From Epinephelus fuscoguttatus (taxonomy: Eukaryota; Chordata; Actinopteri; Perciformes; Serranidae): DNA of 64,000 bases. Shown here in pieces: positions 1-11,639 of the stretch; the stretch's first letter is position 1, and each line of letters opens with the position of its first letter. The DNA is taken from NCBI RefSeq assembly GCF_011397635.1, contig NC_064764.1:42088955-42152954 (forward strand). Reading direction: 5' to 3'. Both the position numbers and the translations under genes were made by a program. A model generated the notes under the pieces. The model was not told the origin of the DNA, ran no database searches, and worked only from the letters and a program-made list of their open reading frames with translations.

Positions 1-425
1 TAACCGTGATCTTTCCCCACGCTGCAGCTGCCGAGCACAAATTTTGTTGACAATAAGGAAGAATTGTTAATCACACTGTCAATGACTTTAATCAGGGTTC
101 TGCAGCCTCGTCCAGTCGACATCCAGAAATCATTCTTGACAAGACGTTCTACATGTTCTGGGAATATTGACATGTCTTTGTGCGCCTTTTTTTTGTCTTT
201 CAATGAAGGAAGCCTCAGGGTCCCATCTTACATCCAAACCAGCGCACAGCGCAGCACAAATGTAGACATATTGGTGGAACCCTTTTAGTTTAAAAAGAAC
301 AAGGCGGCCTTCTGCAACAGGAGGAGCTGTTGATGACTTGTGGGAGGAGCTGTTGATGACGCCGCACGTGCGAGCCACTGGCGGTGGATAAACAGGAAAC
401 AGCTGATAGCAGGAATTAGCGAGCA

Positions 426-832
426 GCTAGTAGCAAGAGGGAAACACAAACCTGACAGACACTGTAAAGATGAGCAACTGGGGAGACAAGGAATTGCGCG
501 CCCTCCTTGTCCTCGCAAACGAAGAGGCCATTAACCGTCAGATGACGGGGACGGTGAAGAACGGGCCGACTTACAAGAGAATCTCCGAAGGACTGACCAG
601 CCGCGGCTTCCCTCCCACGTCACTGTTTACATCACACGCTGAGCTACACGTTTTGTTACTTGCTCACGCCCCCCATTGCCCCGAAAAAGGCACATTCTGT
701 ATAAACAAAAGTAGGTAGGCGGCATTTTGCTGCACTCCCCGATTTTGTTTTTATACTGCCAATGCTGAAAAAAGACTGATTGGGCTTTCCTGCAAATTTG
801 CACAACTCCTGTTTAAAAAGGGCTGAAGTCTT
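426..832 (+). repeat. Duplicated segment with Myb/SANT-like ORF, copy 1
   Basis: The ORF at 470-718 starts MSNWGDKELRALLVLANEE and resembles the Myb/SANT-like DNA-binding domain found in accessory proteins of Harbinger-type transposons. Similarity probably ends near the GF at residue 47, and the rest looks like read-through into an intron. The same stretch recurs at about 21443-21846 with about six substitutions in 400 bp. I see no terminal inverted repeat around it. It is probably a captured or decayed transposon fragment, not a host gene. Confidence 0.55.
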
Positions 833-904
833 AAAATGAGGTGTGGTCAGGCGCATTGTTGGTATGTTGCTATTTCAATGCAGCAGACAGCAACCGCCTA
901 AAGC

Positions 905-1225
905 CAGCGATGTCAAGGTAAGAAACAACAGCTTATTGTGGTTCCATCCTGGCAGGAAACGCAGCGATGTTTCAGCACAAAACAACCAGTTTTCGGGGTG
1001 CTACATAGTGACAGGATGCTAACAGACACACACATTTGTTGCCTTAAAAGCTGCTTGTAAAACACTAACAGGTCGCTAAAACACAACCAGTTTATTGTTT
1101 GCTGGTTTCCAACAGAGGTCGTACAGCTTGGCAGGTGTTTCACCTGGGGCTCACACCATCCACCATCCTCTCCACCTTCCAACAACAAAGTCAGCTCATA
1201 GACTTTCACTTTAGAACAGTGGATA
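905..1225 (-). mobile_element. MITE-A copy 1, partial
   Basis: Contains the family's internal motifs in reverse: CAGGAAACGCAGCGATG, AACAGAGGTCGTACAGCTTGG, GTGTTTCACC, and TCCACC followed by AAAGTCAGCTCAT. The terminal inverted repeat is missing. Confidence 0.6.
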
Positions 1226-1310
1226 TGATGAGTGGTCTTAAGTCAGACAGGAGCAGTGTTTTCCTCCTGTTTAAAGGGCTCATTATCAGCTCATTATTCA
1301 GATAGTAGCA

Positions 1311-2112
1311 TGAGCCTACATAGCTGGGTTCACAACACGCGTACACTCAGCAGATGGGTGAAATAACACAACATTAATGAGGAAGATATTAACAACATTC
1401 TCTAGAGTGTGAACATAGCAGGGAGCAGAGCTGCTGTCAGACACACTGTGCACATTTACACACCAGGAGCAGCGTAACTTCACTGACTGTTTCAGAAGCT
1501 ATAAGTCAAGTTCAGTTTGGGATGACACTGTGATTGGTTAAATTCATGTTACTCCCAAAAGACACCTAAGATAATTAAGGGACTAAATACAACCTCTTTA
1601 CCCCTTGTGCCTTACTTTGCAGCCAGATGATGCGCCATTAAACTTGCAAAAGTGGAGTCACCCCAACTGCACTTTAACGCCCAGACAAACCAAACTAACA
1701 TCAGAAAACTAGCACCAATAAGAGCTCCCTGCTGCATTGCCTCACATCCCCGTGTCTGCCAAATGTTGCACATGAACACACCAAACCGACAAGCAGGTAT
1801 GTTCTGTGCCTGCACGAGGACACACCCCTCCACAGCAGCAGACGGCGGTCGTCTGTGTTCATCATTGTAAAAGGGAAACAGGAAGAGCGTCTTGATGCTA
1901 GTTAGCCAGTTAGCACATTAACAACACAATCAGAGCATATTTACCGTGCACAAGTGAACAAGAACACAAACCATCAGGAAACGTTTCTGCTAAAGAGAAA
2001 AATAATCTGACCTCATGGAACAAGTTGGTTTTGGTCTTTAGCTCCTCCTTTACGCAGCTCATTGACAGTTCTCTTCTCCTCACCTGAGCTCAGCTGATGA
2101 TGCCAATTCAAC
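1311..2112. other. Non-coding, nothing recognised
   Basis: No exon-like ORF, TIR, tandem array or retroelement tail was seen in either strand. The short ORFs here have no family motif. Confidence 0.5.
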
Positions 2113-2655
2113 ATGCTGAATCTCCATTCATCCATTTTCATCCACTTATCTGAAGCCAGGTCAAAGAGGCAGCAGGCTGAGCAAAGCACCCCAGACGTCC
2201 CTCTCCTCAGCAACACTTTCCAGCTCCTCCTGGAGGACCCCGAGGTGTTCCCAGACCAGATGAGATCTATAATCCCTCCAGTGTGTTCTGGGTCGGCCCC
2301 GGGGCCTCCTACCAGCTGCATGTGTACGGGAAACCTCTAACAGGAGGCACCCAGGAGGATCCTGATCAGATGCCTGAACCACCTCACCTGGTCCCTTTAG
2401 AAGCAGAGGAGCAGCGGCTCTACTCCGAGCTCCCTCCTGATGTCTGACTCCTCCCCCTATCTCTAAGGCTGAGCCCAGACACCCTACAGAGGAAACTCAT
2501 TTCAGACGCTTGTATCTGTGACCTCATTCTTTCAGTCACTACCCAGAGCTCATGACCATAGGTGAGGGTTGGGACGCAGATGGACCTGTGGACCTCTTCA
2601 CCACGATGGTGCAGCTTAGCGCCCACATCACTGCAGACACCGCACCAAACCACAG
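2113..2655 (-). mobile_element. Non-LTR retrotransposon 3' fragment
   Basis: The minus strand encodes the C-terminal end of a fish LINE ORF2. It contains TLTYGHELWVVTERMRSQI, LSLRDRGRSQ, then TGRRPRGRPRTHWRDY and ELESVAEERDVW, in two frames (one frameshift near 2380-2420). It ends in a GGATGAA-type tail near 2113-2140. The catalytic YxDD part is absent, so this is a 5'-truncated, dead copy. I did not assign a clade. Confidence 0.75.
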
Positions 2656-2687
2656 ATGCTGAATCTGTGGGGGGAAAGGTGACTACT

Positions 2688-2795
2688 GCAGACGAGGGTC
2701 AAAGTGCGGGACACACCGCACCGACGAGGACAGCAGATGCTCACCAACGGCCCGACTTTGGCCAACAGTCAACCATCGGCTTGGTGTGACAGGGC
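2688..2795. mobile_element. Fragment related to the Harbinger-type element at 39 kb
   Basis: Shares GTGCGGGACACACCGCA, CAACGGCCCGACTTTGG-type and CGGCTTGGT motifs, in the same order, with 39714-39806. It covers only one end of that element. Confidence 0.5.
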
Positions 2796-2799
2796 ATTT

Positions 2800-4160
2800 G
2801 GCACGTGTGCAACCCATGCTGTAAAGACAAGCAGCAGCACAGTTGCCTGAATTCAACAGTCTGCTGATTTAAATCAGGAACTATGTGATCAAAACACGAG
2901 TAAAGAACTTAACTGATCAGATCTACTTTCAGTACTTTACAGATTTTGATTCTCTGTGCTGAGAACAGATTTCTGTTAAAACCAAAGAGTTTGAAGGTTT
3001 TTAATCTTCTCGAGCAACATTTATGCACATCTCCCAACAAGAAACCTGTCAGTCTCTAAACTCTACAACATGGAGAAGAAGAAGACAAAAAAAGACGACA
3101 AAGAAAAGACAAAGAGGAAGAATAAGAAGAGATGCTTCCCCTGACATCAGGGAAGCCTCATGTTGCTCTCACACTGTCCGTCTGTCCTCTCTGAGCCGTC
3201 AAAACCCTCTACGCTCTGAAAATCAAACTTGACATCCCGCACTGGGCGCCACTTTATATTCTGCCCCACACCGTAAAGAAGAAAGATGCTCCAACAGCAG
3301 CCGACACGTTTCTGCAGGCAAAACAATTGTTGCTATTAGAATTCTTAATTTGGACTGGAACATACCGACGGACAAACTGAAGTGCCGTTTCATTGGACAC
3401 AGAGGCTGCTGAGGAGCCGGCCGCACTGGAATGGATCTTTTTATTAACGGCAGATGGAAATTCCTAATTACTAACGGCGGGAGGCCTTTTGGTCGTCCTA
3501 ACCGGTGGGCACAGAGAGATGATTAGCCTCGCCTGAACTTTCTAAAGCCCTGAATCCAGACCTCTCCCCTCCCACCCCCCTGCATCAACATCACTATGCA
3601 AACCTGCCTGTGTCAACTCAATTTATTTTCCAATTTCCCACAGGGTGAAAGAGTGGCTCTCACTCTCCGTCCCTGTCTGCCATCTATCACTCTACAACTC
3701 TCTGTCTCCTCCTCCTCTTCCTCTCTGTTCTCTCTTCGCTCCCTGCACCCCCTCCTCTCCGCTCTTATTGTCTGCTGTTGTCTTCCTCCTCCACGTGACA
3801 GACAGGTGACCCACGGGAGGAAACTATTTATAGTTTGTGTCAGAGATGAAACAATCAGCGGATTAATTGAATAATAGATCGACTAAATTAAGCAGACGAC
3901 AATCTAAACACGGACGATGAAGCTGTTAAAGAAATCAATATGTTTATTTAAACAAAGAATTAAATGACTGATGGGAAACTGCTCTCAGTCTGGAGCTTCT
4001 GTTCGTTCGTCTCTTGCAGCTTAGAGTTTGTTTTTAAAGGTACATTTACAGTTTGCTTCAGTCTCAGCTCTCGTCACTGCAGCTCATCGTACCCTGCACC
4101 ACTGCCTGTCCACCAAACAGCACACTGACAGTTAGTGACCAGCTGCTGAGGAAAGGGAAA
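2800..4160. other. Non-coding, nothing recognised
   Basis: Contains purine-rich (3070-3130) and pyrimidine-rich (3640-3790) stretches. 3430-3560 has balanced, non-repetitive composition and could be conserved non-coding sequence, but nothing in the window tests that. Confidence 0.4.
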
Positions 4161-4377
4161 CATTTAATAGTAGGCTAAAAATAATAATAATGACTTTATT
4201 TGTGAAGCTTCTACAAAAACAGACTTTACTAAGTGTTTTAACAGACAGAGTGAAGCAGAGGCAGGACACACCCCAGGGCAATGAAACAGCAGAAAGCTAA
4301 ATAAGGCCGAGCAAGACCAAACTGAGGTGAGATTAAAACAAGAAGACAGAAAACACAACAACACAGTACAGAGAGGA

Positions 4378-4430
4378 GAGATGATGATGATAAAGATAGA
4401 GATGAGATAGAGATAGAGATGATGATGATT
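4378..4430. repeat. GATGAT/GAGATA low-complexity tract
   Basis: Imperfect GATGAT and AGATAGAG repeats, purine-rich on the plus strand. They produce the hydrophobic minus-strand ORFs of 4.2-4.5 kb, which are spurious. Confidence 0.7.
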
Positions 4431-5174
4431 AAAGACAAGGACAACAACATACAAGTACAATAAAAAGAATAAAAGCAATAAACACAACAAAAACAAGACA
4501 AGACAACAGCACAGAACAGCAAGTCCATAAAGACGTGATGGTTTAGCAGCTACTGAGATATTTTCCTCAACAGTTGGTGGAGACCAAACCAGAGCTGAAC
4601 AGAGAGTGAATGCTGGACTTACACGTATTACATGTATTCAGGTGGACACAAACAGGACTCTGAATAAATTCAAAATCCAGCTCCGAGCCAGGGTTTTCCC
4701 TGGGTCTTTTTGAGACCAAGGTGGCAAAGGCCTGTGGCGGGGACATCTTGACAGCTGTACTTTTAGATACGCCCCCCCCCGAAATGTGCGTTTCTCTTCT
4801 ATAATACACATTCTACATCTCAGAGGCAACGTCTTTCCACATATGGGCTTCCTTCGCCTTTCAAACGGGGCAGAGCTCTGTGGGAAACAGTAGGAGAGAC
4901 ACAGCCCGAGGGGGAACCGGGATCTGACACAACACCGGAGGGAGAAGCAGGTCTGTGGAGCTGTGCGCCCGATGAAAAAACAAGCGCATCACACCAAATG
5001 CGCGCCACTACGGCGTTGCTTTGGGTTGTGAGCATGCATGACGTGCATCTACATTGAAAGTAATGGGTTTGTGCGCGTAAAATACGTTACATCTGAACGC
5101 CCCCCATTAACCAAGGCGGCGGCCAAAATCACCCAGACGGCCCGCCTTTGTCTTAGATAGGCTCCACTGTGCAC

Positions 5175-5886
5175 TAGGGATGTAACAATATGGAACATTT
5201 GATATCTCGATTATAGTGACCAAATTATCACAGTAAATGATAATATCGCGATATTTTTGTTAAGCGCTGTAAAATGTCCAAAAAATAGATATACTGAAAT
5301 AACTTCACTAAATCTTGTAACTTCCTTATCATACTAAAATGTTAACAGCCAAAATCTTATATTAAAATGAAACTTTCACATTAAAGGGGCAAGGGATTGG
5401 CACAGCAACAGAAAAATTTATTTTAAATGAACAAAATATAGCTGCTAATACGGCTATTAGCTACACAGCTAGTATTAGCTCCTTAGTGTCTTAAACGAAA
5501 ACGGAAAACCTAGTCGCCGTTTAAGAGGACAGATACGGCTCAAATGTCTCGTATACGTTGAGAGTTACACATTATGACAATCTTAGTAAAACCGAAGTCC
5601 CTCACACAATAACTGACGTTTGCATAGCATAACTTGCATTGGCTGTAAAGCTGTGGATGACGGTCACTGAGATGAGCCAGCAGGTTTGTAGTGTTGCTAC
5701 CCTTCGCAGCAACTTTCTTTCTGCACTTTCTGCACACAGGATAGTTGTCCTCCACCAGCTGAGGCTGTTGTTACATATCCTGATAATCCACTGCGATAAT
5801 ACAATTAATTTAAACATAAATGGTAATTCTTACCGTGTAAAAATTAACCAAAATTTACCGTAATATCGGTAATCGTTATATCCCTA
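5175..5886 (-). mobile_element. hAT-type element with 8-bp target duplication and a BED-finger relic
   Basis: The ends are TAGGGATGTAACAATA and, reversed, TAGGGATATAACGATTA. They are flanked by perfect 8-bp direct repeats CTGTGCAC (5167-5174, 5887-5894), the signature of hAT insertion. The minus-strand ORF 5540-5755 contains CRKCRKKVAAKGSNTTNLLAHL, ending HLSDRHP. The CxxC and HxxxxH spacing is that of a BED zinc finger, the N-terminal DNA-binding domain of hAT transposases. At 712 bp it cannot encode a transposase catalytic domain, so it is non-autonomous. Confidence 0.85.
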
Positions 5887-6554
5887 CTGTGCACTAGATG
5901 TGTTAAGTCACCAGACCTTGAAGCCAATTTGACCAAGTGGCCAAACTGTGTAACTACAACTTACAGGTCAGTCACATGACATGATGCCATTTAGCCCAAT
6001 ATTTCAGAGTATTTCTTTTTTCGATATGACAAATTATTAAAAAAATATATAATCATTAATTAAAGAAGACAGAATTGTAACAAAATCAGTGATTTAGTTT
6101 CACATGTTCCTTCAAATCTCCAGTAAAACCTAAAGAAAAATGATGATGTCATTTCTTTAGTGAACAACAACAGTAACTCACAGTGAGTTTCAGATTCTGT
6201 TACAATATTAATAGTTCATCTAATTACACATTTAAAGACTGTCCCAAGGGATCTATATATATATAAATCATCTCTGATCATCAGGCTGTAACCTGCGACA
6301 GGCTGTTAGGAGACAGAATCACTGTGCTGCTGCCAGAGGAGCCGCTGACTGAGTTCCCTCCCTTTATTCCACACTACTGAAGCTCCTCCTCTTTTTGGAA
6401 CCAACACAGAGTCCATCATCATTTCACTTTCAGACATGCTTGTTGTTGCCGTGGGTAACAGTGTGACATCAGTGTCAACAAGTCGAAGTATGCAAGTATC
6501 ACGATATGAATTTTTCATATCATATTAAAAATTATACTGGCATTATCGTGATAT

Positions 6555-6797
6555 TGAGATGATGACAGTCATGGCACTATCCTGGGTGGAAACACAGTGA
6601 CAGGATGCTAAAGGACACCCAGCATGTTGTTTATTGGTCTGTAATGGTCTGGAGGGTCCTTTCCCTCCACCTCCCAGTGACAAAGTCAGCTCAGCGTCAC
6701 TTCAGAAACACTGATAGGATTCACATGAAATGTTCAAACAAATCTCTGGTTCGCAGAAATGTACAGTGCAAACATTTATTCTTCTGCTGATGAGGCT
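6555..6797 (-). mobile_element. MITE-A copy 2, partial
   Basis: Internal motifs run from GGCACTATCCTGGGTGGAAAC to AAAGTCAGCTCAGCGTCACTT, followed by a decayed TIR (CTGGTTCGCAGAAATGTACAGTGC). Confidence 0.65.
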
Positions 6798-6799
6798 GA

Positions 6800-7440
6800 C
6801 AATGTAGTGTGCTGTTGTTAAATGCAGAGCCCTTATAAGAGTCAAATCTGTCATTTCACTCAGCAGACATTGATTGTATTTAATACGTGTGCACACTGGG
6901 TGGCGCTGTGTTAATATTTTGAGATAAGCGTATAAATGCAGGAAGGAAACTGTGCTGTCAGGTGTTCGACCCTGGAGGGGCAAATGGTTTTTATCCGCTG
7001 TGGCGTGCAACAGTGTTCAACATGCTGACAGGTGTGTGTTCAGTTTTGGATGAAAAATGAAGAAATGGACATTTATTAAACCTTACGCATGCTGGTATGA
7101 AATAAATATGATGATCCTTCTGCACCTGGAGCCTGCTTGTGATTTTCCGAACACAACACAACAAAGGAAACTGTGGCATCAACAGAAGCAAGCACGTCAG
7201 CTAGGTCAGGCCGGGTTAAATACCTCAGTAGCTGCAAGTAATAGACTAGCTCTTACACCCATTTAATTTCAATCCATGAAGGATGTTCGCCTTTTTTGGA
7301 TTTTCAGTCACACAATGGAAAACCAAAGTTTTCTTCATGAATTCATGGAAACAGGTGGGTTACTGACGTACAAACGGTCATTTCATGGTGAAGAATTCCT
7401 TTGAATTATAGATATCAAACAAATTGTAGTTTTAAAAAAG
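6800..7440. other. Non-coding, nothing recognised
   Basis: No coding or repeat signature stands out in this stretch. Confidence 0.4.
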
Positions 7441-7499
7441 CAAAGTGAGTAAAAAAATATTTAAGCACATCATACTGTAAGGAACAACAAATTGAGCGC

Positions 7500-8035
7500 A
7501 GCGTTAGTTCAGGCTGGATGCGATGTGAAGCTCAGCTCACATCCCAGCTACATCAGCTGATCTTAAACAACCCAATTAGCTGATTGGTGAAGGGAGTCGG
7601 CTGATAGATCACATGACTCCTTTCTATGCAACCAATTGGCGAATCTCATTCAGGGCGCCCTATTTAAACTGCTCTGACCTGCCTTCACCCCAGCTCCTCC
7701 TTTTCATGTTGTGTCTGACTTATCAATATCATTTCTCTTTGTCACTGATGCTGCTGTGTTCTGTTCCTGGGGGTCTTTGCTGCTGCTCTCCCTGCCTTAG
7801 GCTTTCCATGGGTGCGCATGGAAGGGCAGAGAGGTTTGCTTTCTTTTTCTTAGGCTCTCTACATAGGCGAGTGGAAGGGTAGAGAGGTGTGCTTTCTTTG
7901 TCTTAGGCTTTCTACGTATGCGAGTGGAAGGGCAGAGAGGTGTGCTTTCTCTGCCTTAGAAGAGGCCCCAGAACAGAGCCACACTGCCAAATATAACACT
8001 GCAAATGGAAATAAAGTTTTCTTTGACTGACTGAA
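7500..8035 (+). mobile_element. LTR-like stretch
   Basis: It has a TATA-like CCTATTTAAAC near 7660 and an AATAAA at about 8009 followed by a GT-rich stretch, in the order expected of an LTR. A 3-unit tandem repeat of about 55 bp (7794-7960) lies between them. No clear TG...CA ends or target duplication were found, so the boundaries are rough. Confidence 0.3.
7794..7960 (+). repeat. Three tandem copies of a ~55-bp unit
   Basis: Each unit runs from CTTAGGCTTTC through CGAGTGGAAGGGCAGAGAGG to TGTGCTTTCT. The first unit differs most (CATGGGTGCGCATGG). Confidence 0.8.
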
Positions 8036-8309
8036 TAAGGCTTTTTTCCATACATCTTCCAAATCATCATTCAGCAATAAAAAATGTGAAATACATTTCC
8101 ACTGATATCATCACATTGATTGGAGCTGTCCCACCCAGCCCTGGCTGCACCTCTAGTTTACATAATCAGGCCGGTTGATATTCATGCTGCTCTGAGATCA
8201 GCCAACAAACACACAAACACAGGCGGGCCGGCGGTCGGCTGCAGAGGAATACACTATCGACCAACCACGAATTTATCAGCCACAACAATTAATCTTGTAG
8301 GAGGCGGGT

Positions 8310-8310
<1 letters not shown>

Positions 8311-8340
<30 letters not shown>
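8311..8340. repeat. (GT)n microsatellite
   Basis: Uninterrupted GT dinucleotides. Confidence 0.95.
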
Positions 8341-8341
<1 letters not shown>

Positions 8342-9118
8342 TAAGTGAGCCTCTGAGAGAAAAATGGGGCGAGACCACAGGATAATATTGAAGATATCTT
8401 CCGTGCTGATCGTCCCTGATACACACTCACACACAGGCAGACGGACCACATACAGATTTCAGAGGGTCAGCCAGGCATGAGGAGACGCTCCTCACATTCC
8501 CTCCACCTGCAGATCATATAACACTCAGAGATGGCTCAACATCTAGGGCTGGATCTGTCTTTCCTTTCTCCTAGGAGAGCCTTTCACCCTCTGAGTGATA
8601 TCTGCAGGTCAAACATGCAAACAGGCGTTAAAATGCCTGATATGAGGCTCTGAATAAGCAAACAGAGGGTTGTAAAAAGCTGAGCTGTCAGAAGAGAAAA
8701 AAGAGCTATCTGTGTCCATGCAAAGCATCACATTACACCTGCTGTCATCCCCTGACTTCCCTCCATACAAGGCAACATGAATTATTGAGCGATCCCGGCT
8801 TTGTCAACTACTACACCTCCGATTAAACAGAATAAACAACCTGCTTTCACCATTCATAAAAACAAAAGATCCATGCCGAACCAGGCATGGAGCAGGGAGG
8901 ATCTGAGTGTGATGATGCCGTTATACAACACAGTGATAAATACATGCAGTCCTGTCACTCACAAAGCCGAGCACATGCTTCCTCTTTATCTCTAGTTTCT
9001 CCACCGGCAACAACTGTCTCCACTCTGCAGCTCCTTCCTCCACAGAGGCTCAAACTCCTCGACAGGAGCCAATAAAAGACGAACATCCAGAGGAATATCT
9101 GCAGGTTTGTGTACTCAC

Positions 9119-9230
9119 CTTTGTTATTGGAGGTGTGTTTGTTGGTCGGTGTGTGTGTTATGAGCTCCGCAGCGCAGCAGGCAGCCTCTCCTCTCCGTCT
9201 CGCTCCCACTGCGAGCTGGAGTAGAGTGTG
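9119..9230 (-). other. Candidate minus-strand non-coding first exon
   Basis: On the minus strand a GC-rich segment reads GAGCGAGACGGAGAGGAG, then CTGCGCTGCGGAGCTC, and ends ACAAAG followed at 9118 by a consensus donor GTGAGTAC. No ORF and no acceptor partner are evident, so the gene cannot be named. It could be chance. Confidence 0.25.
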
Positions 9231-9850
9231 TGTGAGAGTGTGTGTGTGTGTATGTGAGCCCTCTCACTGGCTATTGTTACAGGGGAAGGGAGCCAAACTG
9301 AGCATGCTCCAACGTGAACAGCCCTTGTGGTTGGCATGGAAACCAGAAAGCGGCTGTCGCACTCGAGTTGTGAGGTGCTTTCTGTTGCAGATGCACACAG
9401 GGCAGAGTGCAGGCAGGTGCTGCTGCTGCTGGCGTGTCGTCACCGGCCACGTTTGGAAGTCCTGATTAAGCCTTAATTCTCTTTGGTTTCACTCTCATCA
9501 GTCGGGACGACGTGACAGCTGCTCTGACAGACCAGCGACCTGGATCACATTCAGGAGTTCACACAGTGTCCTGGATGGAAACTAATCCACCACAGTCCAG
9601 AGCTCTCAGTAACACACCTGATGTGTCACCTGGAAGATCCCAAAAGAGACTCTGGAGCGTCCTGACGTGATCACATGACACATCATCTCTCTAGGGACAA
9701 ACTGTGACGAACCTCACGTACAGAGATACTGTGTCTAAATAAATGATTTGAAGTTCTTTAATTATCTTTCCTGTTATGCTGTCATTAATACGTCGACTGC
9801 AGAGAGATGATGGGAAATAAGCAGAGATCCTTTAACCTCAACAAAGTACT
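9231..9850. other. Non-coding, nothing recognised
   Basis: Short GT-rich run at 9230-9250, then ordinary non-coding sequence. Confidence 0.4.
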
Positions 9851-10249
9851 TATTCTCTTAGAATCAAAGGTACTAACTAGAACCATATAGGGTACGTCAG
9901 TTTGTCTCCAGTGGACGACTCTTTTTGGTTCCTGGTAGAAACTTTGTGAAAGGTTCCACCTAAAAAAAAAAAAAACTACAAGAGGATCTACAGAGAACCC
10001 TTCTGTGGTGTAACAGTCTTACCCACAACATTCTTGAAGTCTCTATCTAGAACCTTTCCACCTTCTAAAGGCCAAAATACACCGGCAGCGAACACCGCAC
10101 GTAAAAAAACCCCCACCCCTACTATATACTATATATATAGCCGTGTTTTCAACAATCACTGAACAACCCATTGTTCCAGAAAGGGTTCTTTGGATTAAAA
10201 ATGATTCCTTAAGGAACCCTTTTGGCCCTTTGGTCATGGCTCTAAAACG

Positions 10250-10830
10250 GTGGTCTTACGTCGCACTGTGAGACAGGTTCAAGGACAGCCGTCTTGCAAC
10301 GTCTTGCGACTAAAGATAACCTGAGATAAAATTCTGACGGTGTCAGAAATTTAGGATGACTATCTCACAGTGTGACAGCTGCTACGACCTACGTCTACTC
10401 ATCAACCAACAGAAGTGCAGCAGGAAATGACGCAATGATCACTGTGACACCGGCGCTAAACCCAAACAAATGACCGCTTGCCATGGAGGTAAAATGAACA
10501 AAAAGAAGTGTGTGGAAAGTTTCGTGGAGCTGCTATCATGGCCGCCAGAAAAAAGACGCTGCATGGAAGGAAACTGCGGAGGAACTGCAACTTCCAGGTG
10601 AGCAAGCTACCTATGGTGGCGCAGATGGATGACGTACGCTGATGCGGTGCAGACTGACGTACGTCGTAACCTGCGATTCAGTAATTAACGGCCATCGTAC
10701 AATCTGCACACATCAAACTTGACGTCGTACCAAAGTTTATTAGATACACGTCTCACAGTGTGTTCATGCAATGGTCTTATAAGACTGCTAAAATCGCACA
10801 GTGTATAGAGGGCATAAGTCTTACAAGGAA
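10250..10830. mobile_element. Possible MITE with CGCACTGTG inverted ends
   Basis: GGTCTTACGTCGCACTGTGAG near the left end is mirrored by CTTATAAGACTGC and ATCGCACAGTGTAT near 10775-10805. Internal TCTCACAGTGTG motifs recur at about 10365 and 10750. I did not find a convincing target duplication. Confidence 0.35.
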
Positions 10831-10835
10831 GCCTT

Positions 10836-11132
10836 GCAACCTGATCTCACTCCAAAGTCGTCGAAATCTGATGCTTGGTCAGTGACTTCTGTCACACACC
10901 AACGAAAAAGCCACCCTTTCACGTCAGAATGATATGTGGCCGGTCGGTGTTACTGTTTAACAGGATCTGGCAGCATTATTTGAGAAACACAGTGGGACAA
11001 CAACGAAAGAAGTCCAAGTTGGGCAGGTGGGAGGGGTGGCGGATGGTTCCAGCTTTCACCCAGGAGGCCGGTGTTCACTTCCTGTAAGACTGTAAAACCA
11101 AACCCTATTCTTTTTTCCTAAACCCAACCATG
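10836..11132 (-). repeat. Repeat B, copy 1 (297 bp)
   Basis: The reverse complement aligns along its whole length with 32681-32975. Shared landmarks are CATGGTTGGGTTTAG, GGCCTCCTGGGTGAAAG, ACCCCTCCCAC, TGACGTGAAA and GGAGTGAGA. The nearly equal lengths suggest that both are full units. No terminal inverted repeat is seen. Confidence 0.7.
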
Positions 11133-11429
11133 TGTGTTTCATGTTAAAGGAAAAAAAAAAAGTCATTCTGCGGTGTTGTACTGTCGTAGTGCTTTTATTT
11201 TGAAAGAGACTGTATGCAAACTGTACATTTCCTGTGAAAACAGAAGTGTGTTTTGAAAACAGACAATGCATGTAACAGGCTGAAGTTGACACGGCGTCCC
11301 AGAACGTCAACAACCAACACACCCAGGGTACCTTGGACGCCATATGTGGACGTGGAAAGTCCATGACCAAACGTGGACATGTGACGAGGTCACAGTGAGG
11401 ATGGGTTGACCCCTGACGAACCCTTGTGT

Positions 11430-11520
11430 TAAAAAAAAATGTTCTTCAGAAGCAAATGCTTCTGGGTAGAAACTCAGCCCTTCAGGAGGAACCCTTTTGG
11501 AACCCTTATGTCTAAAAGTG
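11430..11520. repeat. Short repeat shared with 63655-63735
   Basis: Shared blocks: CAGAAGCAA, TTCTGGGT and CTCAGCCCTTCAGGA in the same order. Probably a fragment of an interspersed element rich in GGAACCCTT motifs; similar motifs occur at 9860-10240. Confidence 0.5.
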
Positions 11521-11639
11521 TATATAAAACCATGATCTATCCCCAGCGTAAGCAAGTTGTTGTCGGCCACATCATTAACAGTTTTATTTTTGAAATAGTT
11601 TAAAAAGGCACAAATAAACGATGTCATCCTGTCGACTGA

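Noticed and set aside
4164..4528. Hydrophobic minus-strand ORFs (110 and 96 codons) resembling membrane proteins
   Set aside because: The hydrophobicity comes from GAT/GAG/AAC low-complexity DNA read in reverse.
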